From Thiohalocapsa sp. (lineage in GTDB: Bacteria > Pseudomonadota > Gammaproteobacteria > Chromatiales > Chromatiaceae): DNA of 64,000 bases. The translations under genes and the position numbers were made by a program. Positions within the stretch are counted from its first letter, which is position 1, and each line of letters starts with the position of its first letter. The notes below the pieces were generated by a model. That model saw only the letters and a list, made by a program, of their open reading frames with translations. It had not been told where the DNA came from and ran no database searches. Positions 8,148 through 16,604 of this stretch are shown here, in pieces. Location: NCBI GenBank assembly GCA_028277725.1, contig JANQFX010000088.1, forward strand, positions 19,911-83,910, in the 5' to 3' direction.

Positions 8148-9536
8148 GTGGACAGCGCGAACGGCCACCAGGCCACCGATCAGCCAACCGAGGACAAGGG
8201 TGCCGAGGATACGCGCACGGCCACCCCCGATCAGCCCCGCCCGCCGAGCGCCGCGGACATCGACAGGGCCGTCGCCGCCTTCGCCCGCAGCCCTCGTCCG
8301 GTGCGCCTGCGCTGCGGCGTCCAGCGCTACGGTTGGGGCGACCGGACCTTCATCCCGAGCATGCTCGGCCAGCCAACGCCGGCGAGCGAACCCCAGGCGG
8401 AGCTCTGGGTCGGTGATCACCCGAACCTGCCCTCGGTGGCCGAATTGGACGACGCGCCCGTGCCGCTGGACCAGCTCATCGACGCCCAGCCGGAGGCCGT
8501 GCTCGGTCGCCAGACCGTGCGTCGCTATGGCGCACAGCTCCCCTTCCTGTTCAAAGTGCTGTCCGCCGCGGCGCCGCTGTCCATCCAGGCGCACCCGAAT
8601 CGCACCCAGGCGGTCGTAGGATTCGCGCGGGAGTCGGACGCGGGTCTCCCGCTAAGCGATCCGCGGCGCAATTATCAGGACCCGAATCACAAGCCCGAGC
8701 TCCTGGTCGCGCTCACGGACTTCCATGCCCTGCGCGGCTTTCGGCCTCTATCGGAGATCGACCGCGAACTCAAGCGACACCCTTCCCTCGGCGGCCTGGC
8801 AGCACGCCTCGGGGGCTGCCGACGCGGGCTGGAGGCGCTCTATGCCACCTTCATGCGCATCCCTCAGCCGGAGGTGGACCGCCTCCTGGCGCCGGTGATC
8901 GCGGATTGCGCCACTCGGGCCTCGGACCCGAGCGACACCGAGGCCGAGCGCTGCCGCTGGCTGCTGCGGGCCGACATGCTGCATGGCGCCCATGGCCAGC
9001 ACGACCGCGGGCTGCTGTCCTTTCTTCTGCTGAACCTGGTGCACTTACGGCCGGGCGAAGCCATCTTCCTGCCCGCCGGAGAGCTGCACAGTTATCTGGA
9101 CGGCGCAGGCCTGGAGCTGATGGCCAACTCGAATAACGTGCTCCGCGGTGGACTCACGAACAAGCACATCGACGTCGACGCGCTGCTGTCGGTGCTGAGG
9201 GTCGACCCGAAGCCAGCACAGGTGCTGCACCCGGTTGCCGACGACGGGGACTCGGAGACGACGCGCTACGATCCGCCCGTAGAGGAGTTCGCGCTGCGCA
9301 TCCTGACCCCGCGGAGGGTCCATGCCGCTCACATCGGCCGGGACGGCCCGACCCTCGGGTTAGTTTTGGAGGGGTCCGATCTGGCGCTGACAGCGGGCGA
9401 ATCGACGCTTGCCCTATCAACTGGGGATGCCTTCCTGATCCCTGCGGGCGTGGAGGCGGATTTGTGTGTCGAGCCGGGCGCCCGGATCGCGCTCGCGACG
9501 GTCGGGGCTGGGGCTGGGGCTGGGGCACCTGGCTAG
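8148..9536 (+). CDS. manA: Mannose-6-phosphate isomerase, class I
   Basis: Interconverts mannose 6-phosphate and fructose 6-phosphate, feeding sugar nucleotides for polysaccharides. Type I PMI motifs and zinc ligands are visible: QAHPNR, then NHKPEL, and PAGELHSYL, with the LRGG loop at about 340. The 462 residues are longer than the usual 390-400, mainly from a polar N-terminal extension of about 50 residues. The start is a GTG three bases after the pcm stop. The C-terminus ends in a Gly-Ala run encoded by GGGGCT repeats at 9504-9526, a slippage-prone tract. Confidence 0.9.
   Translation: MDSANGHQATDQPTEDKGAEDTRTATPDQPRPPSAADIDRAVAAFARSPRPVRLRCGVQRYGWGDRTFIPSMLGQPTPASEPQAELWVGDHPNLPSVAELDDAPVPLDQLIDAQPEAVLGRQTVRRYGAQLPFLFKVLSAAAPLSIQAHPNRTQAVVGFARESDAGLPLSDPRRNYQDPNHKPELLVALTDFHALRGFRPLSEIDRELKRHPSLGGLAARLGGCRRGLEALYATFMRIPQPEVDRLLAPVIADCATRASDPSDTEAERCRWLLRADMLHGAHGQHDRGLLSFLLLNLVHLRPGEAIFLPAGELHSYLDGAGLELMANSNNVLRGGLTNKHIDVDALLSVLRVDPKPAQVLHPVADDGDSETTRYDPPVEEFALRILTPRRVHAAHIGRDGPTLGLVLEGSDLALTAGESTLALSTGDAFLIPAGVEADLCVEPGARIALATVGAGAGAGAPG
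9504..9526 (+). repeat. GGGGCT tandem repeat at the manA 3' end
   Basis: Three full GGGGCT units and a partial fourth encode the Gly-Ala tail of ManA. Length change here would alter only the last residues or shift the final frame. Confidence 0.7.
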
Positions 9537-9666
9537 TACAACGCCGCCGAAGTACGACAGGCACGCTCGACCCGTTGTCGTTGCCTTGATCGCAATCGCC
9601 ACCATCGCAGCAGAGTCTCGACGAGTAGTCGATCACGACAACGGCAAGGATGCGGACGCGACCAGC

Positions 9667-9700
9667 GGTGGGCGTTGCTTGCGGAACCTGGGCGCGGCAG
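9667..9700. repeat. 34-bp dispersed repeat, copy A
   Basis: Begins GGTGGGCGTTGCTTGCGG and ends GGGCGCGGCAG. It matches 21283-21316 at 32 of 34 positions. In both places the GGCAG end is followed by two variable bases and then the stop codon of a minus-strand gene (here the PBP1A gene). It is not a simple hairpin and has no T run. Nature unknown. Confidence 0.75.
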
Positions 9701-9702
9701 CC

Positions 9703-12534
9703 CTAGAACAACGAATCCATGACGCGGGGCGCGGTGCGCTTCTTGGCGCTCCGGGCCCTGGCGGCGCTCCGGGCCCTGGCGGCACTTCGCGACCTGCTCG
9801 CGGCGCTGGACCTTCTTTCACCGGAGCCAGCGGCATACTTGACCGGCTCCGGACCAAGCGTCATCAGTTGGTACTCATCACGAATGTACTCGACGACCCC
9901 TCCGCTCTTGGTGGCCCTTCCGGTAGATCCGCTGACCCGCACCGGTACCATGCCCTCCGGGCGCTTGATCTCGGCAATGGGCTCATCCTCTAGGGCATCG
10001 GCCATGAAGTCCACCCACATGCCCAGGGCCGCGGTGCCGCCCCATTCCCCGCGTCCGAGCGGTCGATTGTCGTCCATGCCCATCCAGGCGACGGTGACCA
10101 GATGGGGTGAGTAGCCGGCGAACCAGGAATCGACGGAGTCGTTCGTGGTGCCCGTCTTTCCGGCCAGATCGGAACGCTTCAGGCTGCGTGCGCGCTTCGC
10201 GGTGCCGACCTTGATGACGTCCTTGAGCATCGAATCCATGTTGAAGGCGATGCGCGGGTCCAGCACCTGCTGCGCCATCGGACGCGCGGCCTGGTCCAGG
10301 GCGAGCACATCCGCCTCGCCCTCGTCCGACTCCAGCCAGCAATCGACGCAGGCCAGCGGCGCATCGGCCGCGTACAACAGGTTGCCGGCGGTGTCTTCGA
10401 TGCGGCTGACGACATGGGGCTCGACCTTGAAGCCGCCGTTGGCGAACACGGCGTAGGCCGTGGCCAGCTGCAGCGGCGTCGAGCTACCGCCACCCAGGGC
10501 GAGGCCGAAGTTGCCGGGCATGTCTTCCATGGTGTAGCCGAAGCGCTGCAGGAAGTCCCGCGTGTAGTCGATGCCCATGCTGTCGATCAGATTGATGATC
10601 GCGAGGTTGCGGGACTTGGCCAGGGCCACACGCATGCGAATGGTCCCCATGTATTTGCCATCCGCGTTCTTGGGCTTCCATCGGCCGAAGCTCTTCCGGG
10701 TATCGCTGACCAGGCTCGCCGGCGTGTACCCCTTACCCAAGGCGGCGGCGTAGACGAAGGGCTTGTAGGTGGAGCCGGGCTGGCGGCGCGCGTCGGTGGC
10801 GCGGTTGAACTTGGACCAATTGAACTCGTAGCCGCCGGAAACCGCCCGGATGGCACCATCCGTCGGCGAGATGCTGACCAGCGCCCCACCGACCGTCGGC
10901 ACCTGGGCCAGGACCCAGCTGTCCTTGTTGTTCTTGCGCAGGCGCACCAGGTCGCCGGTCGCCACCACCCGGTCCACCCGACCCTGCCGCCCACCGCGGG
11001 CATTCGGGTTGATGTACCTGCGCATGTGGTTGACCTGCCAGAGCTTGAGCGTCTCGGTCTCGCCACCGCCCAGGTAGACCGTGGCGCTGGACGCGCCGGC
11101 CTCGGTGACCACACCGACCGGCATATCCGGCACCACCGGGCGGGTCGCCAGGTACTCGTCCAGGTCCCGTTCGGACATGCGGTCGACGCCCTCCAGGCGA
11201 TCCTCGGGGCCGTGGTAGCCGTGGCGGCGGTTGTAAGCCATCAGGCCCCTGCGCAGGGCGCGGTCGGATTCGGTCTGTAGCCTCTCGTCGATGGTCGTGG
11301 TGACCTTGAGGCCGATGCTGTAGGCCCCTTCCTGGCCGAAGCGATCGACGATCTCCTGGCGCGCCATCTCGGCGGCGTAGCCGGCCTCGAACTCGATGGG
11401 CGCCACATAGGCCTCGGCGGTGATCGGGGCGACCCAGGCCATGCTGTAGTCGACGTCGTCGATATAGCCGAGTTCGTGCATCCGCCCGAGGACGTAATCA
11501 CGGCGCTCGCGCGCGCGCTCCGGGTCGGCGAGGGGGTTGTTGGCGGACGGCGCCTTCGGCAGGCCGGCGAGCATGGCCATCTGCGCCAGGGTCAGCTCGT
11601 CCAGTGTCTTGCCGTAGTAGAGCTCGGCGGCGGCCGAGACACCGTAGGCGCGGTTGCCGAAGAAGATCTTGTTGAGATACAGCTCCAGGATCTCGTCCTT
11701 GCTCAACGTCATTTCCACTCGCATGGCGAGCAGGATCTCGGTGAGCTTGCGCTTGGCCGTCTTCTCGCGGGTCAGGAAGAAGTTCCGCGCCACCTGCATG
11801 GTGATGGTGCTGCCGCCCTGGGTGGCCTCCCCGGCTTGGGCCACGGCGTAGGCGGCGCGGGCCAGGCCGAGGAGATCGATGCCCTTGTGATCGTAGAAAC
11901 GGCTGTCCTCCGCGGAGATGAAGGCGTGCGCCAGGTCCGGCGGGATGTCTTCGATGGCCACGGCGCGCCTGCGTTGCACGCCGTACTCCGCCATCAGGGA
12001 ACCATCGGCACTATAGACGCGTAGCGGTTCTTCGAACTTGACCTCCAACAGCGCGTCCACTTCAGGCAGGTCTTCCTGCATGGCACTCAGCACGACGGCA
12101 GTGCCGATGAGGCCGAACAACAGCACGTCGAAGGGCAGCGCCAGGGGCGTTGCGACGATACGCGCAAACCAGCCGATGGTGCCGGTGATGGGCCCCCGGC
12201 CCTTGCGCTTGCCGGACTTGGGCCGACGTCGACGACCCGGCGGCTTCGCTCTGGCCACAGGAATGCGCGGCGGCTCTCGCGAAGAACCTCCTGGGGGGCC
12301 TCCCGGCCGACCTCCAGATGGCGTTCCGGACGATTGCTCGGAGGGACGTCCGGGCAAACTCGCACCGTCCTTGTTTCGCGAAGGCGAGGTCGGCGAACGC
12401 TCATCGGCAGCCCCGGACCTGGTAGCCGTACCGCCACGGGCCTCGGGTCCGTTGGCCGTTACGGTACTCGCCGATCCCGCGGCCCTGGCTGCGCCTGGCA
12501 CCGCTGTACGAGCTGTAGCCCTGCTGGCAGCCAT
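9703..12534 (-). CDS. mrcA: Penicillin-binding protein 1A type: bifunctional transglycosylase/transpeptidase
   Basis: Polymerises and cross-links peptidoglycan in the periplasm. Domains in order: a Pro/Arg/Ser-rich cytoplasmic tail of over 100 residues, one membrane span (PLALPFDVLLFGLIGTAVVL), a GT51 glycosyltransferase (EDSRFYDHKGID, then GGSTITMQVARNFF), an inserted OB-like region, and a transpeptidase with SxxK (STYK), SxN (SRN) and KTGTT. The end is a basic Ser-Ala-Arg repeat encoded by 18-bp tandem DNA repeats near 9746-9781. The start is unsure: an ATG at 12534 (943 residues) or a TTG at 12678 (991 residues); neither has a clear ribosome site. Both low-complexity tails are unusual in length. 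Confidence 0.9.
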   Translation of the reverse strand: MAASRATARTAVPGAARAAGSASTVTANGPEARGGTATRSGAADERSPTSPSRNKDGASLPGRPSEQSSGTPSGGRPGGPPGGSSREPPRIPVARAKPPGRRRRPKSGKRKGRGPITGTIGWFARIVATPLALPFDVLLFGLIGTAVVLSAMQEDLPEVDALLEVKFEEPLRVYSADGSLMAEYGVQRRRAVAIEDIPPDLAHAFISAEDSRFYDHKGIDLLGLARAAYAVAQAGEATQGGSTITMQVARNFFLTREKTAKRKLTEILLAMRVEMTLSKDEILELYLNKIFFGNRAYGVSAAAELYYGKTLDELTLAQMAMLAGLPKAPSANNPLADPERARERRDYVLGRMHELGYIDDVDYSMAWVAPITAEAYVAPIEFEAGYAAEMARQEIVDRFGQEGAYSIGLKVTTTIDERLQTESDRALRRGLMAYNRRHGYHGPEDRLEGVDRMSERDLDEYLATRPVVPDMPVGVVTEAGASSATVYLGGGETETLKLWQVNHMRRYINPNARGGRQGRVDRVVATGDLVRLRKNNKDSWVLAQVPTVGGALVSISPTDGAIRAVSGGYEFNWSKFNRATDARRQPGSTYKPFVYAAALGKGYTPASLVSDTRKSFGRWKPKNADGKYMGTIRMRVALAKSRNLAIINLIDSMGIDYTRDFLQRFGYTMEDMPGNFGLALGGGSSTPLQLATAYAVFANGGFKVEPHVVSRIEDTAGNLLYAADAPLACVDCWLESDEGEADVLALDQAARPMAQQVLDPRIAFNMDSMLKDVIKVGTAKRARSLKRSDLAGKTGTTNDSVDSWFAGYSPHLVTVAWMGMDDNRPLGRGEWGGTAALGMWVDFMADALEDEPIAEIKRPEGMVPVRVSGSTGRATKSGGVVEYIRDEYQLMTLGPEPVKYAAGSGERRSSAASRSRSAARARSAARARSAKKRTAPRVMDSLF

Positions 12535-12678
12535 TTGGGTTCGAGCATCGACGGAGCCGGTACCTGCGCGCCGCCTGGCGTCTGTCAGGATGGGCGTGCG
12601 CCTGGAGGAGTCGGAGTCCGGGGGGGTGTCTGTTGGGTCGTGCAAGAATCTAACCGCTTCGGCTGAGCTTGAACGCAA

Positions 12679-13129
12679 ATCTGCTGGCGTACCATTGCTG
12701 GACTGCGCAGGTGATGCGTCAGGCGGGACGATTGCGAGGGGCGCGACGCGACATCAAGACCCGCCGACAGGTGCCTGATTCTACACCAAGCTTGGTACTT
12801 CGAGCCTAGCCGAGTTCGGTTCCGAAACACCCTGAAGTCAGGGGTTGCCGACCAATGGTCGAATCGGTACTCGTGAGCGGCTGCTCGAAACGGCGATGCT
12901 GGTCTTCGCCGCGCGGGGCTTCGCGGCCTCAACCGTTCGCGACATTCGCCATGCGTGGACTCAGAGCGCTAGGCGACCGCGCCTAGGTGAGCCAGGGCCC
13001 GGGCAGATCGCGAAGTCTACCGAGATGCCAGCGACCTAGGACAGGACGAGCGCAAGGATTCCATCACCAAGACGAGATGACTCCGATCCGCGCGCTCGAC
13101 GAACGCCCCGGTCGCTCCGAGCCCTTGTG
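12679..13129. other. Intergenic region holding a TetR remnant
   Basis: Apart from the TetR-like fragment (listed separately), the region holds a 7-bp inverted repeat, CTAGGCG/CGCCTAG with a 4-base loop, at 12969-12986. No intact gene is seen. Confidence 0.4.
12845..12949 (+). pseudogene. TetR-family regulator, N-terminal fragment
   Basis: Reading from the TTG at 12845 gives a run of about 32 residues that fits the first helices of a TetR DNA-binding domain: TRERLLETAMLVFAARGF followed by AASTVRDI. In intact family members this continues into the recognition helix and a ligand domain of about 150 residues. Here the match is lost after VRDI, and the frame stops at 13039. It is therefore a remnant of a deleted regulator, lying upstream of and divergent from the PBP1A gene. 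Confidence 0.6.
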
Positions 13130-13555
13130 TCAGGCCGAGGCGGGCAACTGCGAGGGCGTCTCGCCCTTGGCCTGAAGGGTCTCGAAGGGATCGGGCGCGG
13201 TGCGCTTGCGACCTGCGTCGGCCAGGCGGCTTAGGTAGTCCTGCCACAGGGGCTGCCAGCCACGACCGAGCTTGTAGAGGTATTGCCAATCGTAGAGGCC
13301 GGATTTGTGGCCGTCGTCGAAGACAATCTTCACCGCATAGCTGCCGATCTGCCGAAGGTCCGTGATGTTCACCCCCTCCTTACCGACCTGGAGCTTGGCC
13401 TGGTCCGGCGTATGGCCGCGCACCTCCGCCGAGGGCGAGTAGACCCGCAGATACTCGCACGGCAGCAGAAAACGGGCGCCGTCATCGAAGGCGATCGCCA
13501 GCACCCGTGTCTGCTGGCGGAGCGTGAGTTCGGTAGGGAGCGGATTCTGTTCCAT
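13130..13555 (-). CDS. DUF971 domain protein (gamma-butyrobetaine hydroxylase N-terminal-like)
   Basis: A 141-residue cytoplasmic protein. The core (about residues 8-105) has the DUF971 features: an opening strand region, the FLLPCEYLRVYSPSAEV segment, and GSYAVKIVFDDGHKSGLYDW. This domain forms the N-terminus of gamma-butyrobetaine hydroxylase and occurs alone in many bacteria, where its role is not clear. No signal peptide. It lies 89 bases after hemH on the same strand. I chose the ATG at 13555 for family length; there is no clear ribosome site. Confidence 0.75.
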   Translation of the reverse strand: MEQNPLPTELTLRQQTRVLAIAFDDGARFLLPCEYLRVYSPSAEVRGHTPDQAKLQVGKEGVNITDLRQIGSYAVKIVFDDGHKSGLYDWQYLYKLGRGWQPLWQDYLSRLADAGRKRTAPDPFETLQAKGETPSQLPASA

Positions 13556-13644
13556 ATCGATTGCGGAGGGCTGGGTGATGCATGCGGCCGCAGGTGCGGC
13601 CGGTCCATGCCGTATGCAATCTGGCAGGGTCCGAACCCGCGCCG

Positions 13645-14694
13645 CTACCAGTCCTCGGCGACGCCGCTGACCTCCGGCCAGCCACAGGCGTGGCGCTCCA
13701 CTAGGCCCAGCATCATCTCCAGGTGCGCCGGGTCGTCGTTGAGGCAGGGGATATAGTGATACTCGCCGCCGCCGGCCTCCAGGAAATACTCGCGGTTCTC
13801 TACATTGATCTCCTCTAGGGTCTCCAGGCAGTCCGCGGAGAAACCGGGTGCTACCACGTGCACCTTGCCGACACCGTCCCCGCCCCAGAGCTTCAGGGTC
13901 TCGTCGGTATAGGGTTGCAGCCACTCGTCCCGGCCGACCCGCGACTGGAATGAGACCATCCAGCGGTCCTCTGGTAGGTCCAGTGCCTCGACCACCATGC
14001 GCGCCGTCTTGTGGCAGTGGCAGTGGTAGGGATCGCCTGCCATGAAGTAGCGCTTCGGGATCCCGTGGAAGGAAAAGAGCAACCGCTCCGGCTCACCGTT
14101 CTCCTGCCAATAGGACCGAATGCTGTGCACCAGGGCCTCGATGTAGCGAGGGTCGTCGTGGTACTGGTTGATGAAGCGGAGCTCCGGCAGCCAGCGCCAG
14201 GTGCTGAGCTCGTCGGTGACGGCGTCGAACACCGACGCCGTCGTGGTGCCCGAATATTGGGGATAAAGCGGCAACACCAGCAGGCGGCGGACGTTGGCCT
14301 CCTTGAGTCGACCGAGGGCCTCGGACACCGAGGGCTTGCCGTAGCGCATGCCGAGCTCGACCCGAACGCCCTTGCCGAAGCGGGCATCCAGCAGGGCGGA
14401 CAGGCCGGTCGCCTGGCGTTCGGCCACGTCCAGAAGCGGCGAGCCACGTTCGGTCCAGACCGCCTGGTAGGCGCGCGCGGAGCGGCTCGGGCGCACGCGA
14501 AGGATGACGCCGTGCAGCACCAGCCACCAGATGGGTCGTGGCACTTCCACCACGCGGGGGTCGTTCAGGAACTCCGCGAGGTAACGCCGAACGGCCGTGG
14601 GCGTCGGGGCATCGGGGGTTCCTAGGTTCAGCATCAGCACGCCAAGGCTCTCGGCGGTGCCATGCTCGAATCCGGGCACGTTCTTGTATTGCAT
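13645..14694 (-). CDS. hemH: Ferrochelatase
   Basis: Inserts ferrous iron into protoporphyrin IX, the last step of protoheme synthesis. The 349-residue length is normal. Family motifs are clear: LMLNLGTPDAP near residue 20, LPLYPQYSGTTT near 141, the catalytic His210 in LLFSFHGIPKRY, and GFSADCLETLEEI further on. The start at 14694 is set by homology (MQYKNVPGF). It supplies heme for the cytochromes encoded elsewhere in the window, though it is not in their operons. Confidence 0.95.
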   Translation of the reverse strand: MQYKNVPGFEHGTAESLGVLMLNLGTPDAPTPTAVRRYLAEFLNDPRVVEVPRPIWWLVLHGVILRVRPSRSARAYQAVWTERGSPLLDVAERQATGLSALLDARFGKGVRVELGMRYGKPSVSEALGRLKEANVRRLLVLPLYPQYSGTTTASVFDAVTDELSTWRWLPELRFINQYHDDPRYIEALVHSIRSYWQENGEPERLLFSFHGIPKRYFMAGDPYHCHCHKTARMVVEALDLPEDRWMVSFQSRVGRDEWLQPYTDETLKLWGGDGVGKVHVVAPGFSADCLETLEEINVENREYFLEAGGGEYHYIPCLNDDPAHLEMMLGLVERHACGWPEVSGVAEDW

Positions 14695-14934
14695 GGTCTC
14701 GGCTTGGCCAGTATCCCTGAATAACGTAATGGTAGAGGAGTCGCGCCGAAAGTGAGGTGAACGGTAGAGGCGGTTCGCGCGCGATCCAAACGGGCAGCGC
14801 CCGCTCTGTGTCGCCGAAAGGTCGGGGCGAAGCATGGACAAACAACGGACGACGACGCAATGACATCCGGCGATGGCGGGTGATCTGGCCGAACGCGGCG
14901 ATCGCGGCAGGCATGTCCCTCCCGCGGCAGCGCG

Positions 14935-15867
14935 CTAACCGGCTCGGAGCCTGGCCTCGACCCGCGCCCTGCGCAGGAGCTCTACCTCAATCATCGCGGG
15001 AAAGAGCCGCCAGCAGCGTTCCACCAGGAGCGCTTGCCGGACAGCCGCCCGCTCCAGCGCGGCTCGGCGCTCCGGCGCCAGTCCCGGCAGCATCAGCAAA
15101 TAGGGTGCAAGCCAGTCGAGGTAGTCGTGCACCACAGCCTCGTATCGCGCATCGCTCGACTGTTCCCGAAGGCAGAGCGATGGAAAACTCGCTGCATCCA
15201 GGCACGGGTCACTGTCGCCCCCCGACAGGTCCAATAGACAACCACCACCATCGGGGCTCCGTCGAATCCAGCGAGCCACGGGCGGGTTCGCTGCCGCCTG
15301 GGCCACCATCTGCTCCAACTCCCGCGTGTGGCGGTCGGGGACGTCGTCATCGCCGCAGCGCACCGCCTCGGCGGCGAGTGTGGCCGAGCGAAAGCGCCGC
15401 TCACCATCGCCCGAGCGCCAGGCGGGGGTGCCGATGGCGTCCCTGTCCTCGGTCTCGGTCGCGGTGGCCAGCATCACCAGCGGTGAGTCGTCCCGATCCA
15501 TCTGCCAGAGTTCCAGCTCCGGCATCAACGCGAAGGGTAGCCGCGCTTGTGCATCCGCCACGGCCACGGTGAGTCCCTCTGCCGCGTCGAGCATCGAACC
15601 GACGTCGAGGATCGGATTCACCGGCACGTCCGTCCGGCCCCCGGCCTCACTCCAGTATCCGAATCGAAACCACCGCAGCTCGTCGCTATGCCCCTCGCCG
15701 CTCCACAGTCCGCGCGGTGGGTAGGTGGCGACCTGGAGCTGCCAGTGACGCCCGTCGCTGCTGAGTGCGCGCCCCCGCGGCGTGCGCACCACCATGAGCG
15801 TACCGAGAAAAGGGTTGACCCGACGCAGACCGTAACAGCGCACCGCCGCGTCGGCGGCGACCTTCAC
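14935..15867 (-). CDS. Uncharacterised protein coupled to hemerythrin
   Basis: A 310-residue soluble protein without signal peptide, membrane span or recognised motif. The N-terminal part includes LRRVNPFLGTLMVVRTPRGR and SSDGRHWQLQV; the rest is acidic and rich in Trp and Leu. It starts with GTG, overlapping the stop of the hemerythrin gene by 4 bases (GTGA), so its translation is coupled to that gene. I recall similar unnamed proteins in related genomes but know no function. Confidence 0.65.
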   Translation of the reverse strand: MKVAADAAVRCYGLRRVNPFLGTLMVVRTPRGRALSSDGRHWQLQVATYPPRGLWSGEGHSDELRWFRFGYWSEAGGRTDVPVNPILDVGSMLDAAEGLTVAVADAQARLPFALMPELELWQMDRDDSPLVMLATATETEDRDAIGTPAWRSGDGERRFRSATLAAEAVRCGDDDVPDRHTRELEQMVAQAAANPPVARWIRRSPDGGGCLLDLSGGDSDPCLDAASFPSLCLREQSSDARYEAVVHDYLDWLAPYLLMLPGLAPERRAALERAAVRQALLVERCWRLFPAMIEVELLRRARVEARLRAG

Positions 15868-16415
15868 CCGCGGAGTTCTTCCTTGAGACGAGCATAGATC
15901 CCGCGAAATCGCTCGGGGTCGGACTTGCCGAACACCGGATCGCCGGTGGTCGGGGCCTCGGCGAGCAGCTCGACCCAGTCTGCGGCGCCCAGCAACTCGG
16001 CGGCGAGCGGGAAGGCCTCCTCGTCCTCCAGGCGCATGTGTTCGCGCAGTGTCGCCAGCAGTTCCCGACCCTGCTGCTCCACCTCCTCACGCGACAGCAC
16101 CTCCTCGTGCACGATGCCTTCCAGGGACTCCCGAAAGCGCCGGTTCAGCTGTCCCAGAGCGTTGTGCTGCAGCATGAGCCGGCGCAGCACGTCATGGCCC
16201 TGGCCGGGTTGCCCGAGCAAGCGCTCGAAGATCAGGTCCTCGGTGGGGTGGTGGATCTGGTCCGCGTAGTCGAGCATGTACTCCACCAGCTCGCACATCA
16301 GCTCATAGTCGGGCTCGTCGCCGGCGTGGAAGCGGTCCAGCATCTCCTCCAACAGTTTGAGTAGCCGGGCCAGCCGGGCGTGGTCTTCGGCGAGTCGGTT
16401 CAACAGTTCGTTCAT
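15864..16415 (-). CDS. Hemerythrin domain protein
   Basis: A 183-residue four-helix protein of the hemerythrin HHE type. Candidate di-iron ligands are spaced as expected: His in the first helix (AEDHARL), then HHPTEDLIFE, then QHNALGQ, and finally LREHMRLEDEEAFP. Such single-domain proteins bind oxygen or nitric oxide, or protect iron-sulfur clusters. It begins with ATG at 16415 and its stop overlaps the next gene by 4 bases. A 24-bp palindrome lies upstream at 16442-16465. Confidence 0.85.
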   Translation of the reverse strand: MNELLNRLAEDHARLARLLKLLEEMLDRFHAGDEPDYELMCELVEYMLDYADQIHHPTEDLIFERLLGQPGQGHDVLRRLMLQHNALGQLNRRFRESLEGIVHEEVLSREEVEQQGRELLATLREHMRLEDEEAFPLAAELLGAADWVELLAEAPTTGDPVFGKSDPERFRGIYARLKEELRG

Positions 16416-16441
16416 GGGGCGGCTCCCGAGAAATGGAGGTA

Positions 16442-16465
16442 GGTGCTGGCCTCGAGGCCAGCACC
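16442..16465. repeat. Perfect 24-bp palindrome
   Basis: GGTGCTGGCCTC at 16442-16453 is followed directly by its exact reverse complement, ending at 16465. It lies between the K+ channel gene and the hemerythrin gene, both on the minus strand. It could be a REP-like element, a terminator stem for the channel gene without a T run, or an operator for the hemerythrin pair. Confidence 0.65.
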
Positions 16466-16604
16466 GACTGGGACCATATGACGGCCCGTACGCCGATTCA
16501 AAAGTAGCCGGAACTGACGATCCGTGTGCGCTTTGACTCTGGGCGCCTGCGCCGGGAGCCCAAAGGCATCTGTCGAGATCCCCATCAGGGGGATCATGCC
16601 GATG

